A DNA stretch of 59,165 nt from an uncultured Clostridium sp. (GTDB taxonomy: Bacteria > Bacillota > Clostridia > Clostridiales > Clostridiaceae): NCBI GenBank assembly GCA_900547475.1, contig URGW01000022.1, positions 1 through 59,165 on the forward strand, written 5' to 3'. The notes below the pieces were generated by a model. The model was given only the letters and a program-made list of their open reading frames with translations, did no database searches and was not told where the DNA came from. Below are positions 43,487 through 53,338 of this stretch, piece after piece. A program made the translations under genes and the position numbers. Position 1 is the stretch's first letter. Every line of letters starts with the position of its first letter.

Positions 43487-44498
43487 AAATTTAATTTATA
43501 AAGCAATAATAGCAATAGTCATTGTAATACTTAGTATTGTTATATATATATATTTCACTCCTATAAGGGATGTTGTTAATTTATTAGTAATTTCATTTAT
43601 AATTGCATATACTTTAAAGCCATTAAGAAATTGTTTAAGTGATAGATTGAATATATCAGCTAAAAAAAGTTCGCTTTTAATAATATTATTATTTCTATTA
43701 GCATTTATTGGGCTTTTGTATTGTATAGTTCCATCTATAATAAAAGAAAGTGGAAATTTTGGAATTATGCTAGATAGTATAGAAGAATATATTCTAACTT
43801 TTGCAAGTAAATTTAAATTAGATAGGTTGCCGGTTTTTGAAACTATATACATACAAGTTGGCGAAAAAATAAATATGGCTCTAAGTAGTGCATCAAATAA
43901 TTTAGTAGATAATATGATTTCTATTGGAGAGAACCTTGTTGGTCTTGCAGTTATACCAATTACAACTTATTATTTATTAGCTGATGGACATTTAATATAT
44001 AATAAATTATTATTAGTTTTTCCAACAGATAAAAGGGTTTTAATTAAAAATATAAACAATAATATTGATAAAATATTAAGTAGATATATATTAAGTCAAC
44101 TTTTATTATCATTAATAATTGGAGTTTTATCATTTATTTTATTATTAGTTCTTAGAGTAAAATTTCCTTTAGTATTATCTATAATAAATGCTATTGCTAA
44201 TATTATTCCTTACTTTGGGCCTATAATTGGAGGAGTTCCAATAATTTTTATGGCTCTTACAGGATCTGTTACAAAAGGATTATTAGCAGCTGTAGGGGTA
44301 TTTTTAATACAGCAAGTAGAAGGTAACTTTTTAGCACCTAAAATAACAGGGGATAGCACTAATATGCATCCTATAATAATTATTATTTTATTAATATTAG
44401 GTGAGAAAATGGGTGGAGTAATAGGTATGGTTTTAGTTGTTCCAATTACAGTAATTATTAAGGTTATATATGATGATATAGACTATTATTTATTTTAA
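43470..44498 (+). CDS. AI-2E family (PerM-like) membrane protein 2
   Basis: 342 residues, seven to eight membrane helices. Family signatures: FISYTLKPL-type start of helix 2 (ISFIIAYTLKPLRNCL), INAIANIIPYFGPIIGGVP and FLAPKITGDSTNMHPI. It is closer to the classic PerM pattern than the copy at 39764. TTAGGAGGC lies within the upstream gene. Substrate unknown. Confidence 0.82.
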   Translation: MLAKHKNLIYKAIIAIVIVILSIVIYIYFTPIRDVVNLLVISFIIAYTLKPLRNCLSDRLNISAKKSSLLIILLFLLAFIGLLYCIVPSIIKESGNFGIMLDSIEEYILTFASKFKLDRLPVFETIYIQVGEKINMALSSASNNLVDNMISIGENLVGLAVIPITTYYLLADGHLIYNKLLLVFPTDKRVLIKNINNNIDKILSRYILSQLLLSLIIGVLSFILLLVLRVKFPLVLSIINAIANIIPYFGPIIGGVPIIFMALTGSVTKGLLAAVGVFLIQQVEGNFLAPKITGDSTNMHPIIIIILLILGEKMGGVIGMVLVVPITVIIKVIYDDIDYYLF

Positions 44499-44659
44499 GT
44501 AAGGACCAAAATCTTTGATTTAGTTAGTAAAACTTGTTTCTACGAGCTAAGGGTATAGGGAGTTTTTTTGAAGGATAATTTGTGATTTTAAATCTACTTA
44601 TATTCATACTTGCTAAAGTTTATTGACATAAATACTTAAATGAAATATAATTTTGTCAT

Positions 44660-44873
44660 AAATCTATAACATAAGGCGATGAAGAGAATGAGTAAATATG
44701 ACGTAAATATTAAGAGAGGAAGTGGATGGTGAAAACTTCTTATTTAGCATATTGAAGCTATCTTGGAGCTTTTTTTACTTTAAGTGATGTATATTTATAT
44801 ACATAATTAGGGTGGTACCGCGGAAATTATAAGTTTTCGTCCCTTTGTCTTTAGGGATGGAGACTTTTTTTAT
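44660..44873 (+). ncRNA. T-box leader of alaS (alanine)
   Basis: The T-box sequence AGGGTGGTACCGCGG is at 44809-44823. A stem I region with an AGTA bulge motif (44690s) and a GCT followed by A (44757-44760) near its base, as expected for an alanine specifier, lies upstream. The terminator CGTCCCTTT/AGGGATG with a T7 run ends at ~44873. Uncharged tRNA-Ala would stabilise the antiterminator and switch on alaS. The 160 bp before it (44499-44660) show only a weak hairpin. Confidence 0.9.
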
Positions 44874-44963
44874 TGGTTGAATTCCAAATTATAAATAAAT
44901 TTAAGAATTAGTTTAATTAATAATTAAATTACTAATAGAAGAAAGTTGGAGGTAGAAGAAATA

Positions 44964-47612
44964 ATGAAATTCATGGGAGCAAATGAATTAAGAGAAAGTT
45001 TTATTAGATTTTTCGAATCAAAGGAACATTTAAGAATGGAGAGTTTTCCATTAGTACCTAAAAATGATAATAGTTTATTATTAATAAATGCAGGTATGGC
45101 ACCACTTAAGCCATACTTCACAGGTATACAAAAACCACCAAAAACTAGAGTTACAACTTGTCAAAAATGTATTAGAACTGGTGATATAGAAAATGTAGGA
45201 AAGACTTCAAGACATGGTACTTTCTTTGAAATGTTAGGTAACTTCTCATTTGGAGATTACTTTAAAAATGAAATTATTCCATGGTCATGGGAATATGTAA
45301 CTGAAGTTTTAAAATTACCTAAGGATAAGTTATATGTAACAATTTATTTAGAAGATGATGAAGCATATGAAATTTGGACTACTAAGACAGATATAGATCC
45401 AAATAGAATATTTAGATTAGGTAAGGATGATAATTTCTGGGAAGTTGGAACAGTTGGTCCATGTGGTCCATGTACAGAAATTCATTTTGATAGAGGTGTA
45501 GATGTAGCGCCTGTTACAAATGTAGATGATTTTGTAGCTGCATCTGATGCTGATAGAATAGTTGAATTCTGGAACCTAGTATTTATTCAATTTGATAAAC
45601 AAGAAGATGGAAGCTATGCTCCATTAAAGAATAAAAATATAGATACTGGTATGGGACTTGAAAGAATAGCAACTATAATGCAAGGTGTTGATAACATATT
45701 TGAAATTGATACAGTAAAGAATATATTAAATAAGGTATCTTCTTTATCTGGTGTAGAGTATGGAAAAGATGCTAATAGCGATATATCTTTAAGAATAGTA
45801 ACAGACCACGTTAAAGCTGTAACTATGCTTATATCTGATGGTGTTCAACCAAGTAATGAAGGTAGAGGATATGTTTTAAGAAGACTTTTAAGAAGAGCTG
45901 CAAGACATGGAAGATTACTTGGAATTAAGGGATTATTCTTAAAAGATGTTGTAGATGCTGTTGTTGAAAATTATGGTGGAAATTATCCAGTATTAGTTGA
46001 AAATAAGGACTATATAACTAAGATAATAACTTTAGAGGAAGAAAGATTTAACGAAACTATTGATGGTGGAATGAACATCTTAAATGGATATATTAAAGAG
46101 TTAGAAGAAGCTAAATCTACAGTGCTTTCTGGAGAAAAAGCATTTAAATTATATGATACTTATGGATTCCCATTAGAATTAACAGAAGAAATTCTTGAAG
46201 AAAAAGGAATGACTGTTGATCACGAAGAATTTAAAAAGGAAATGGAAGCTCAAAGAGAAAGAGCTAGAAGTGCAAGAGGAGAAACTTCTTACATGGGAGC
46301 TGATGAAAATCCAATAAACAAAGTAAAAGCAGATGTTGAAACTGAATTTACTGGATATACTTCTACAGAAGGGATTGGAAAAGTTGTAGTTATTGCAACT
46401 GATGAGGCTTTTGTTGAAGAATTAGCTGGAGGTAACAAGGGTTATATCTTAACTGATAAGACTCCTTTCTATGCTGAAATGGGTGGTCAAATCGGTGATA
46501 CTGGTATGATTACTGGAGCTAATGGAACAGCTTATGTATATAACACTAAGAAAAATGTCGGTGGAAAGACTGTTCATTATGTTGAAGTTAAAACTGGATG
46601 CATAAAAAATGGTGAAGAGGTTACCTTAAATGTAGATAAGGTTAGAAGATCTAGCGTTTGCAAAAACCATACAGCAACTCATATGTTACAAGCTGCATTA
46701 AAAGAAGTTGTTGGATCCCATGTTCATCAAGCAGGATCTTTTGTGGATAATGAAAGATTAAGATTTGACTTTACTCACTTCCAAGCTATGACAGCTGAAG
46801 AAATTCAAAAGGTTGAAGATTTAGTTAACGATAAAATAATGGAAGTTGATACTGTAGAAACTAAGCTTATGACAATTGAAGAAGCTAAGGAATCTGGAGC
46901 AACAGCATTATTCGATGAAAAGTATGGTGATAAAGTAAGAGTAGTAGCTGCAGGAGAATTCTCTAAAGAGCTTTGTGGTGGTACTCACGTATCTAATGTT
47001 GGAGAAATAGGATTATTTAAAATAGTTTCTGAAACAGGTGTTGCTGCTGGTATTAGAAGAATAGAAGCTTTAACAGGAAGAGCTGCTATAAAATACATGG
47101 AAGAAAAACAAAGATTATTAAAAGAAGCTTGTGCAGCACTTAAATGTACTGAAAAAGATGTTTTAAAGAAAATATCAACTCAAGGTGCAGAGCTTAAAGA
47201 AAAAGACAAAGAAATTGCTGAACTTAAATCTAAGATTACAAGTGGAGCGTTAGATGATATTTTAAACTCTGCTAGAGAAATAAATGGAGTTAAAGCTATA
47301 GCTTACGGACTTGAAGGTGTAGATGGAAATGCTTTAAGAGATTTAGCAGATAAAATTAGAAGTAAGATGAATTCTGGAGTTGTAGTATTAGTAAGTAAAT
47401 TAGGAGATAAAGTTAATTTAGTTACTATGGCAACTAAAGATGTATTAGATAAGGGAATACATTGTGGTAAAATTATTAAAGAAGTAGCTACTGTTGTTGG
47501 CGGTGGTGGAGGTGGAAGACCAGATATGGCTCAAGCTGGTGGTAAGAAGCCTGAAAATATACCACAATCTATAGAAGTTGCTTTCAAAACAATAGAGAAT
47601 TTAGTGAAATAG
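44964..47612 (+). CDS. alaS: Alanyl-tRNA synthetase
   Basis: 882 residues, normal length. Motifs: the class II catalytic core at the N-terminus (RHGTFFEMLGNFSFGDYF, GPCGPCTEIHFDRG), editing-domain zinc/catalytic residues in NHTATHMLQ and CGGTHV, and the C-terminal DHHA1 domain ending GGGGGGRPDMAQAGG. It charges tRNA-Ala and edits Ser and Gly. The start with GGAGGT ten bases upstream is ATG 44964; the TTG at 44946 overlaps the ribosome site. It is controlled by the T-box. Confidence 0.97.
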   Translation: MKFMGANELRESFIRFFESKEHLRMESFPLVPKNDNSLLLINAGMAPLKPYFTGIQKPPKTRVTTCQKCIRTGDIENVGKTSRHGTFFEMLGNFSFGDYFKNEIIPWSWEYVTEVLKLPKDKLYVTIYLEDDEAYEIWTTKTDIDPNRIFRLGKDDNFWEVGTVGPCGPCTEIHFDRGVDVAPVTNVDDFVAASDADRIVEFWNLVFIQFDKQEDGSYAPLKNKNIDTGMGLERIATIMQGVDNIFEIDTVKNILNKVSSLSGVEYGKDANSDISLRIVTDHVKAVTMLISDGVQPSNEGRGYVLRRLLRRAARHGRLLGIKGLFLKDVVDAVVENYGGNYPVLVENKDYITKIITLEEERFNETIDGGMNILNGYIKELEEAKSTVLSGEKAFKLYDTYGFPLELTEEILEEKGMTVDHEEFKKEMEAQRERARSARGETSYMGADENPINKVKADVETEFTGYTSTEGIGKVVVIATDEAFVEELAGGNKGYILTDKTPFYAEMGGQIGDTGMITGANGTAYVYNTKKNVGGKTVHYVEVKTGCIKNGEEVTLNVDKVRRSSVCKNHTATHMLQAALKEVVGSHVHQAGSFVDNERLRFDFTHFQAMTAEEIQKVEDLVNDKIMEVDTVETKLMTIEEAKESGATALFDEKYGDKVRVVAAGEFSKELCGGTHVSNVGEIGLFKIVSETGVAAGIRRIEALTGRAAIKYMEEKQRLLKEACAALKCTEKDVLKKISTQGAELKEKDKEIAELKSKITSGALDDILNSAREINGVKAIAYGLEGVDGNALRDLADKIRSKMNSGVVVLVSKLGDKVNLVTMATKDVLDKGIHCGKIIKEVATVVGGGGGGRPDMAQAGGKKPENIPQSIEVAFKTIENLVK

Positions 47613-47749
47613 TTTTTTTATAGAGTATACAATTATGTTAATTTAGGATATAATATAAGTAATAAGGTTGTATAAAAAATTCTAATGATTAAAAATAAAT
47701 AAAAAAACTTTCGTAAGGGGGTGAAGCTGCTAAGGAAGCAGCGGAAGAT

Positions 47750-48007
47750 ATGGATAATAATCTTGACAGAACAATGCAATTTGACTTAAACATTAACAAA
47801 GAAGATTTAACTAAATCAATTTTAAATGATGTATATACAGCATTGAAGGAAAAGGGATATAACCCAATAAATCAATTGGTAGGTTATCTAATTTCAGGGG
47901 ATCCTTCTTACATTACTAGTTATAACGGAGCAAGAGCTTTACTTAGAAAACTTGAAAGAGATGAAATACTTGAAGAGGTAATAAAATCTTATCTAGAAAT
48001 AAAATAA
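47750..48007 (+). CDS. ireB: IreB-family regulatory phosphoprotein (UPF0297)
   Basis: 85 residues, highly typical: DRTMQFDLNINKEDLTKSIL, ALKEKGYNPINQLVGYLISG and YITSYNGARALLRKLERDEI. In enterococci the protein is phosphorylated by the Ser/Thr kinase IreK on N-terminal Thr residues (here T8 may correspond) and affects cephalosporin resistance. It sits between alaS and ruvX, as in most Firmicutes. The ATG is preceded by a small hairpin (47726-47742) and only a modest ribosome site (GGAAG). Confidence 0.93.
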   Translation: MDNNLDRTMQFDLNINKEDLTKSILNDVYTALKEKGYNPINQLVGYLISGDPSYITSYNGARALLRKLERDEILEEVIKSYLEIK

Positions 48008-48039
48008 AAAGTGCCCGTTAAGAGGGCACTTTTTATTTT
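48006..48039 (+). terminator. Terminator after ireB
   Basis: AAAAAGTGCCC pairs with GGGCACTTTTT around a 7-nt loop; TATTTTA follows. ruvX begins 39 bp later, so partial readthrough is likely. Confidence 0.82.
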
Positions 48040-48077
48040 ATTAAAAATTAATTTTTTAATTAAACAAAGGAGTTTCT

Positions 48078-48497
48078 ATGAGAATATTAGGACTTGATAT
48101 GGGATCAAAAACTATAGGAGTTGCTTTAAGTGATCCTTTAGGTTGGACGGCACAAGGCATTACAACAATAAGGCGTACTAAGAGGGAACAAGATTTAGAA
48201 GAAATACATAAAATATGTAATGAATATGGGGTAGAAACTATAGTTGTTGGTTTGCCTAAAAATATGAATGGAACTATAGGTGAAGCAGGAGAAAAAGCTT
48301 TAGAGTTTTCAGAGCTGTTAAAAGAAAAGACTGGATTGCCAATAGAGATGTGGGATGAAAGATTAACAACAGTAGCTGCACATAGAGCGATGTTAGAAGC
48401 AGATCTTTCAAGAAATAAAAGAAAGAAAATTGTAGATAAAATAGCAGCAACATATATATTACAAGGATATCTTGACAAGTTAAGACTTAGTAAGTAG
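48078..48497 (+). CDS. ruvX: RuvX/YqgF-family Holliday junction resolvase-like nuclease
   Basis: 139 residues, RNase H-like fold. GLDMGSKTIGVALSDPLGW supplies the first Asp; VGLPKNMNGTIGEAG and the acidic WDERLTT complete the active site. YqgF proteins are essential in many bacteria and act on rRNA 5' processing or on junctions. AAAGGAG precedes the ATG. Confidence 0.94.
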   Translation: MRILGLDMGSKTIGVALSDPLGWTAQGITTIRRTKREQDLEEIHKICNEYGVETIVVGLPKNMNGTIGEAGEKALEFSELLKEKTGLPIEMWDERLTTVAAHRAMLEADLSRNKRKKIVDKIAATYILQGYLDKLRLSK

Positions 48498-48641
48498 CAA
48501 GTAATATAGAAGTTAGTTTGTTATAAAAAATAATAACTAATTTTAAAAAATATTAATTATTAATTAAATTAAGATATTTGCAGTTTTAATATTTTGTGTA
48601 ATAATATAATAAACAATTCAGATGAAAAAGGAGTTTGTAGT

Positions 48642-48917
48642 ATGGAAAAAGATTTAAAAACTATACAATTATTTGATGAAGATGGAAATGAGATAAATTT
48701 AAATGTAATAGCATTCTTTGATATGGTAAATCCTGAAACAGAAGAAAAAAGTGAGTATGTTATAGCCCAAGAACAAGGATATGAAGATGAGAACCCATTT
48801 GCTTTAAAAATAATAAAAGATGAAGAAGATAATGATATGTTTGAATTAATTGAAAATGAAGTGGAATTAGCTGCTATAGAAGAAGCTTACAACACTATTT
48901 TCATAGACGAAGAATAA
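48642..48917 (+). CDS. DUF1292 protein (YrzB-like)
   Basis: 91 residues, strongly acidic, with the DUF1292 signature (IQLFDEDGNEINLNVIAFFD and YVIAQEQ). Members are almost always encoded beside ireB and ruvX; function is unknown. The ATG at 48642 after AAAAGGAG is used; the frame opening at 48594 lacks a site. It ends 23 bp before fur. Confidence 0.9.
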   Translation: MEKDLKTIQLFDEDGNEINLNVIAFFDMVNPETEEKSEYVIAQEQGYEDENPFALKIIKDEEDNDMFELIENEVELAAIEEAYNTIFIDEE

Positions 48918-48940
48918 AAAAGAAATGAGGTGTTAAGTAT

Positions 48941-49402
48941 ATGAGCACAGTTAATGTAGATATTGAATTATTAAAAGAAAACCTAAAACAAAAAGGATAT
49001 AAGTTAACGCCTCAAAGAAGAGCTATTGTAGATGTAATCATTGAAAAAGAGGGAGAACACTTAACCGCAGAAGAAATTTATGATGAAGTTAAGAAAATAT
49101 GTCCTGATATAGGTTTAGCAACAGTATATAGAACTGTATTATTATTAGAAGAGATCGGTATTATATTTAAGCTGGATTTAAATGATGGATGCAGCAGATA
49201 TGAACTTGTTCATAGTGAAGAGGTACATAGACATCATCATTTAGTATGTAATGAGTGTAAAGCTGTATTTGAGGTTCAAGATGATCTTTTAGATGAGCTT
49301 GAAGATAGAATTGAAAATACATATGGATTTAAAATTTTAGATCATAGTGTAAAGTTTTTTGGAATATGTTCTAAATGTTGCGAAAAACAAAAAGGTGAGT
49401 AA
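48941..49402 (+). CDS. fur: Fur-family metalloregulator
   Basis: 153 residues. A winged helix (KLTPQRRAIVDVIIE, then DIGLATVYRTVLLLEEIGII) is followed by the metal-binding dimer domain with EEVHRHHHLVCNECKAVF and, at the end, CSKCCEKQ. The two CxxC pairs are the structural zinc site. It may be Fur or PerR; the Asp of PerR's iron site cannot be judged reliably. A likely target is the Fur box at 6129 of this window. Confidence 0.92.
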   Translation: MSTVNVDIELLKENLKQKGYKLTPQRRAIVDVIIEKEGEHLTAEEIYDEVKKICPDIGLATVYRTVLLLEEIGIIFKLDLNDGCSRYELVHSEEVHRHHHLVCNECKAVFEVQDDLLDELEDRIENTYGFKILDHSVKFFGICSKCCEKQKGE

Positions 49403-49468
49403 AGGGATATTTTAATATAGTAGTTATATAATTTAAAATACATAATGGAAAAGAGAAGGAGGGGACAT

Positions 49469-51136
49469 ATGAAAAATGAAAAGGCAAAGGTTAAGATTAT
49501 TCCTTTAGGTGGGGTCAATGAAATCGGAAAGAATTTAACAGCTATAGAATATAAAAATGATATAGTTGTAATAGATTGTGGACTTAAGTTTCCAGATGAA
49601 GATATGTTCGGAATAGATTTGGTTATACCTGATATAACATACCTTATAAAAAATAAAGAAAAGGTGTCGGGAATATTCTTAACTCATGGTCATGAAGATC
49701 ATATTGGAGCATTACCATATGTTTTAAAACAATTAAATGTTCCAGTATATGGAACTAAATTAACGTTAGGAATAGTAGAAACTAAGCTTAAAGAACATGG
49801 TTTATTAAGTTCAACAGAGCTTGTAAGAGTAAAGCCAAGAGATGTAATTAGATTAAATTCAGTATCTGTAGAGTTTATAAAAACTAACCATTCAATTGCT
49901 GATTCTGTTGCAATTGCAGTACACACACCATTAGGAGTTGTACTTCATACAGGAGATTTTAAGGTAGATTATACACCTATTGATGGTGAACCTATGGATT
50001 TTGCAAGATTTGCAGAATTAGGAAAAAAGGGAGTACTTGCAATGATGGCAGACTCTACAAATGTTGAAAAGTCAGGATATACAAACTCAGAAAGAATTGT
50101 TGGAGAAAGTTTAACAAGAATATTTGGAAAAACTAAAGGAAGAATAATTATTGCAACATTTGCATCCAATATTCATAGAATTCAACAAATAATCGATGCT
50201 GCTTCAGTTTATGGTAGAAAAGTTGCTGTTTCTGGAAGAAGTATGGAAAATATAATGAATGTAGCCATAGAATTAGGTTATATTGAAGTTGATAAAGATA
50301 CTTTAGTATCTATTGATCAAATTAATAAGTATAATAATGATCAAGTTGTTATTATAACTACTGGAAGCCAAGGTGAGCCAATGTCTGCATTATCAAGAAT
50401 GGCAGCAGCAGAGCATAGAAAAGTAAATATTGTTGAAGGTGATACAATAATTATTTCAGCGACACCTATTCCAGGAAATGAAAAACTTGTATCAAAAGTT
50501 ATTAATCAATTATTTAAAAAAGGTGCAGAAGTTATATATGGATCGCAAGAGAATATCCACGTTTCAGGTCATGCTTGTCAAGAAGAGTTAAAGCTTATGC
50601 AAACTTTAGTTAGGCCGAAAAATTTTATACCAGTTCATGGTGAATACAGACACTTACAACAACATGGAGAATTAGCTATAAAATTAGGACTAGATTCTAA
50701 AAATGTAGTTATACCTGATGTTGGAGATGTAATTGAAGTTACTAGAAGTGGCATTAAAAAGAACGGAAGCGTTATTTCAGGGCAAATCTTTGTTGATGGA
50801 CTTGGAGTTGGAGATGTTGGAAATATAGTATTAAGAGATAGAAAACATTTATCTCAAGATGGTATATTAACAGTAGTTGTAACTTTATCTAAGGAAAATA
50901 AAACTATAGTTGCAGGTCCAGATATTATATCAAGAGGATTTGTTTATGTAAGGGAATCTGAAAGTTTAATGGATGAAGCAAGAGATATCGTTAGAAATAT
51001 TTTACTTGATTGTGAAGAAAAGAATATAAGTGATTGGGCAACATTAAAATCAAATGTAAGAGATGAACTTAGATCTTATCTTTATGAAAAGACTAAGAGA
51101 AAACCTATGATTTTACCAATTATTATGGAAATATAA
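49469..51136 (+). CDS. rnj: Ribonuclease J
   Basis: 555 residues. The beta-lactamase and beta-CASP domains are clear: FLTHGHEDHIGALPYV (HxHxDH), LHTGDFKVD, SGRSMENIM and IPVHGEYRHL. It is a 5'-3' exo- and endoribonuclease for mRNA decay and rRNA maturation. ATG 49469 follows GGAGGGG; an in-frame ATG at 49445 lies upstream of the ribosome site. Length is standard. A perfect terminator follows. Confidence 0.95.
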   Translation: MKNEKAKVKIIPLGGVNEIGKNLTAIEYKNDIVVIDCGLKFPDEDMFGIDLVIPDITYLIKNKEKVSGIFLTHGHEDHIGALPYVLKQLNVPVYGTKLTLGIVETKLKEHGLLSSTELVRVKPRDVIRLNSVSVEFIKTNHSIADSVAIAVHTPLGVVLHTGDFKVDYTPIDGEPMDFARFAELGKKGVLAMMADSTNVEKSGYTNSERIVGESLTRIFGKTKGRIIIATFASNIHRIQQIIDAASVYGRKVAVSGRSMENIMNVAIELGYIEVDKDTLVSIDQINKYNNDQVVIITTGSQGEPMSALSRMAAAEHRKVNIVEGDTIIISATPIPGNEKLVSKVINQLFKKGAEVIYGSQENIHVSGHACQEELKLMQTLVRPKNFIPVHGEYRHLQQHGELAIKLGLDSKNVVIPDVGDVIEVTRSGIKKNGSVISGQIFVDGLGVGDVGNIVLRDRKHLSQDGILTVVVTLSKENKTIVAGPDIISRGFVYVRESESLMDEARDIVRNILLDCEEKNISDWATLKSNVRDELRSYLYEKTKRKPMILPIIMEI

Positions 51137-51185
51137 GTACTAGTTGACAAGAAACAAAGTTAATAGTAGAATAATTGATAGATTT

Positions 51186-51222
51186 GAAAATTGGATACGG
51201 GTGTATCCAATTTTCTTTTTGG
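51186..51222 (+). terminator. Terminator after rnj
   Basis: A perfect 13-bp stem, GAAAATTGGATAC with GTATCCAATTTTC, loop GGGT, then TTTTT. Confidence 0.92.
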
Positions 51223-51419
51223 GCAAAATGTTTATAGGTTTACAAAAGTAAAAGGTTAAGTTTAATATTTAGTAATTTGAACTTTCAATGATATAGAGTA
51301 GCAGAGGTTTTATTACCTTTAGGTGCTTTACTTCAAAAGTAAGATAAGCCTTTAAAATAAAAATGAATTTAAAGATTAATATTTTAAATTCATTAATAAA
51401 AGTTGATGGAGGAAATTAA

Positions 51420-53246
51420 ATGGAATTAATAACTAGAGATGATATTAGAAATATAGCAATAATAGCTCACGTTGACCATGGTAAGACAACATTAGTTGAT
51501 GCTATGTTTAAGGAAAGTCATGTATTTAGATCAAATGAAAAAATGGATGAAAGAGTAATGGACTCTAACGATTTAGAAAAGGAAAGAGGAATTACAATTC
51601 TTTCAAAAAATACTGCGGTTATGTACGATGGAATAAAAATAAACATCGTTGATACACCAGGACATGCTGATTTTGGTGGAGAAGTTGAACGTGTACTTAA
51701 AATGGTTGACTCAGTTTTACTTGTTGTTGATTCTTATGAAGGACCAATGCCACAAACAAAGTTCGTTTTAAAGAAAGCTTTAGAGCTAAAGTTAAAACCA
51801 ATTGTTGTTATAAATAAGATAGATAAACCAAATGCTAGACCAGAAGAAGTTATTGATGAAGTATTTGATTTATTCCTAGAATTAGGTGCGGATGATGAAC
51901 AATTAGACTTCCCAATTATATATGCTTCTGCTAGAGAAGGTTTTGCAAGATATAACGTAGAAGATACAAATATGGGAATGGAACCATTATTTAAGACTAT
52001 TATAAATCATGTTGAACCACCAAAGGGATATATGGATGGGCCTTTCCAAATGCTAGTTACAACTTTAGATAGCAATGCCTTTGTTGGTAAAATTGCAATT
52101 GGTAAAGTACATAGAGGAAAAGTAAAGAAAAATCAAAATGTTGCTTTAGTTAGACAAGATGGAACTAAATCAAACTACAAAATAACTGCTGTATTTGGTT
52201 ATAATGGATTAAAGAGAGAAGAAATTGAGGAAGCTGGACTTGGAGATATTATTGCAGTAAGCGGTATTATGGATGCTAATATAGGAGAAACTATAGCTGA
52301 TGCATCTAATCCAGAAGCCTTACCATTCGTTGAAATTGATGAGCCAACACTTAACATGAACTTCATGGTTAATGACTCTCCATTTGCAGGTAAAGAAGGT
52401 GAGTTCGTTACATCTAGACACTTAAGAGATAGATTAATGAAGGAATTAGAAACTAACGTAAGTTTAAGAGTTAAAGAAATAACTCCAGACTGTTTCGAAG
52501 TATCAGGAAGAGGAGAACTTCATTTATCAGTTCTTATTGAAACAATGAGAAGAGAAGGATTTGAATTACAAGTTTCTAAGCCAAGTGTTATCTTTAAAGA
52601 AGAAAATGGTAAAAAGTTAGAACCAATGGAATACTTAACTATAGACGTACCAGAAGAATTTATGGGTGCTGTTATGGAAAAAATGGGACCAAGAAAAGCT
52701 GAAATGGTTAATATGACATCAGCAGTTAATGGATATACTAGATTAGAATTTGTAATTCCAGCAAGAGGTCTTATAGGATTCAGAAATGAATTTATGACAG
52801 ATACAAAAGGTAATGGTATCATGAACCATGTATTTGAAGGTTATGCTCCATATAAGGGAGAAATCGAATCAAGAAGTAGAGGTTCAATAGTATCATTTGA
52901 ACAAGGTGAAGCAATTGCTTATGGATTATTCAATGCTCAAGAAAGAGGAAAGTTATTCATAACTCCAGGAACACCAGTATATCAAGGAATGGTTGTTGGA
53001 GAATGTTCTAGAGCTGAAGATATAGATATAAATGTTTGTAAAGGTAAGAAATTAACTAATACAAGAGCTTCAGGATCTGATGATGCTGTTAAATTAGTGC
53101 CAGTTACTACATTAACATTAGAGCAATCAATTGAATTTATTGCCAATGATGAACTAGTTGAGGTTACTCCTGAAAGCATTAGAATTAGAAAAAGATACTT
53201 AGATGCTGCTGAAAGAAAGAGAATGATAAGCAGAAGTAAAAAATAA
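51420..53246 (+). CDS. typA: Translational GTPase TypA/BipA
   Basis: 608 residues. G-domain motifs AHVDHGKTT (G1), RGITILSKN (G2), DTPGHADFG (G3) and INKIDKPNA (G4) are seen, and the C-terminus carries the BipA-specific FRNEFMTDTKGNGIMNHVFE. It associates with ribosomes in stress and cold. The start follows GGAGG. The ~200-bp leader after the rnj terminator has a small dyad (~51315-51355) of unknown role. Confidence 0.96.
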   Translation: MELITRDDIRNIAIIAHVDHGKTTLVDAMFKESHVFRSNEKMDERVMDSNDLEKERGITILSKNTAVMYDGIKINIVDTPGHADFGGEVERVLKMVDSVLLVVDSYEGPMPQTKFVLKKALELKLKPIVVINKIDKPNARPEEVIDEVFDLFLELGADDEQLDFPIIYASAREGFARYNVEDTNMGMEPLFKTIINHVEPPKGYMDGPFQMLVTTLDSNAFVGKIAIGKVHRGKVKKNQNVALVRQDGTKSNYKITAVFGYNGLKREEIEEAGLGDIIAVSGIMDANIGETIADASNPEALPFVEIDEPTLNMNFMVNDSPFAGKEGEFVTSRHLRDRLMKELETNVSLRVKEITPDCFEVSGRGELHLSVLIETMRREGFELQVSKPSVIFKEENGKKLEPMEYLTIDVPEEFMGAVMEKMGPRKAEMVNMTSAVNGYTRLEFVIPARGLIGFRNEFMTDTKGNGIMNHVFEGYAPYKGEIESRSRGSIVSFEQGEAIAYGLFNAQERGKLFITPGTPVYQGMVVGECSRAEDIDINVCKGKKLTNTRASGSDDAVKLVPVTTLTLEQSIEFIANDELVEVTPESIRIRKRYLDAAERKRMISRSKK

Positions 53247-53287
53247 TTATGTAAATTGTTTATAATTTTATATAAAAGTATTATAAT

Positions 53288-53322
53288 AGTGAATAGCTAA
53301 AGAATTTGGCTATTCACTTTTA
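53288..53322 (+). terminator. Terminator between typA and mltG
   Basis: AGTGAATAGC (53288-53297) pairs perfectly with GCTATTCACT (53309-53318), then TTTAAA. Confidence 0.75.
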
Positions 53323-53338
53323 AATACAGGGGGTATTT

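Noticed and set aside
44499..44660. Second riboswitch or terminator before the T-box
   Set aside because: Only a loose AAAACT/AGTTTT pairing with a large unpaired loop is visible, too weak to call.
46700..46720. Frameshift or split in alaS
   Set aside because: The frame is open from 44964 to 47612 with all motifs in order; nothing suggests a break.
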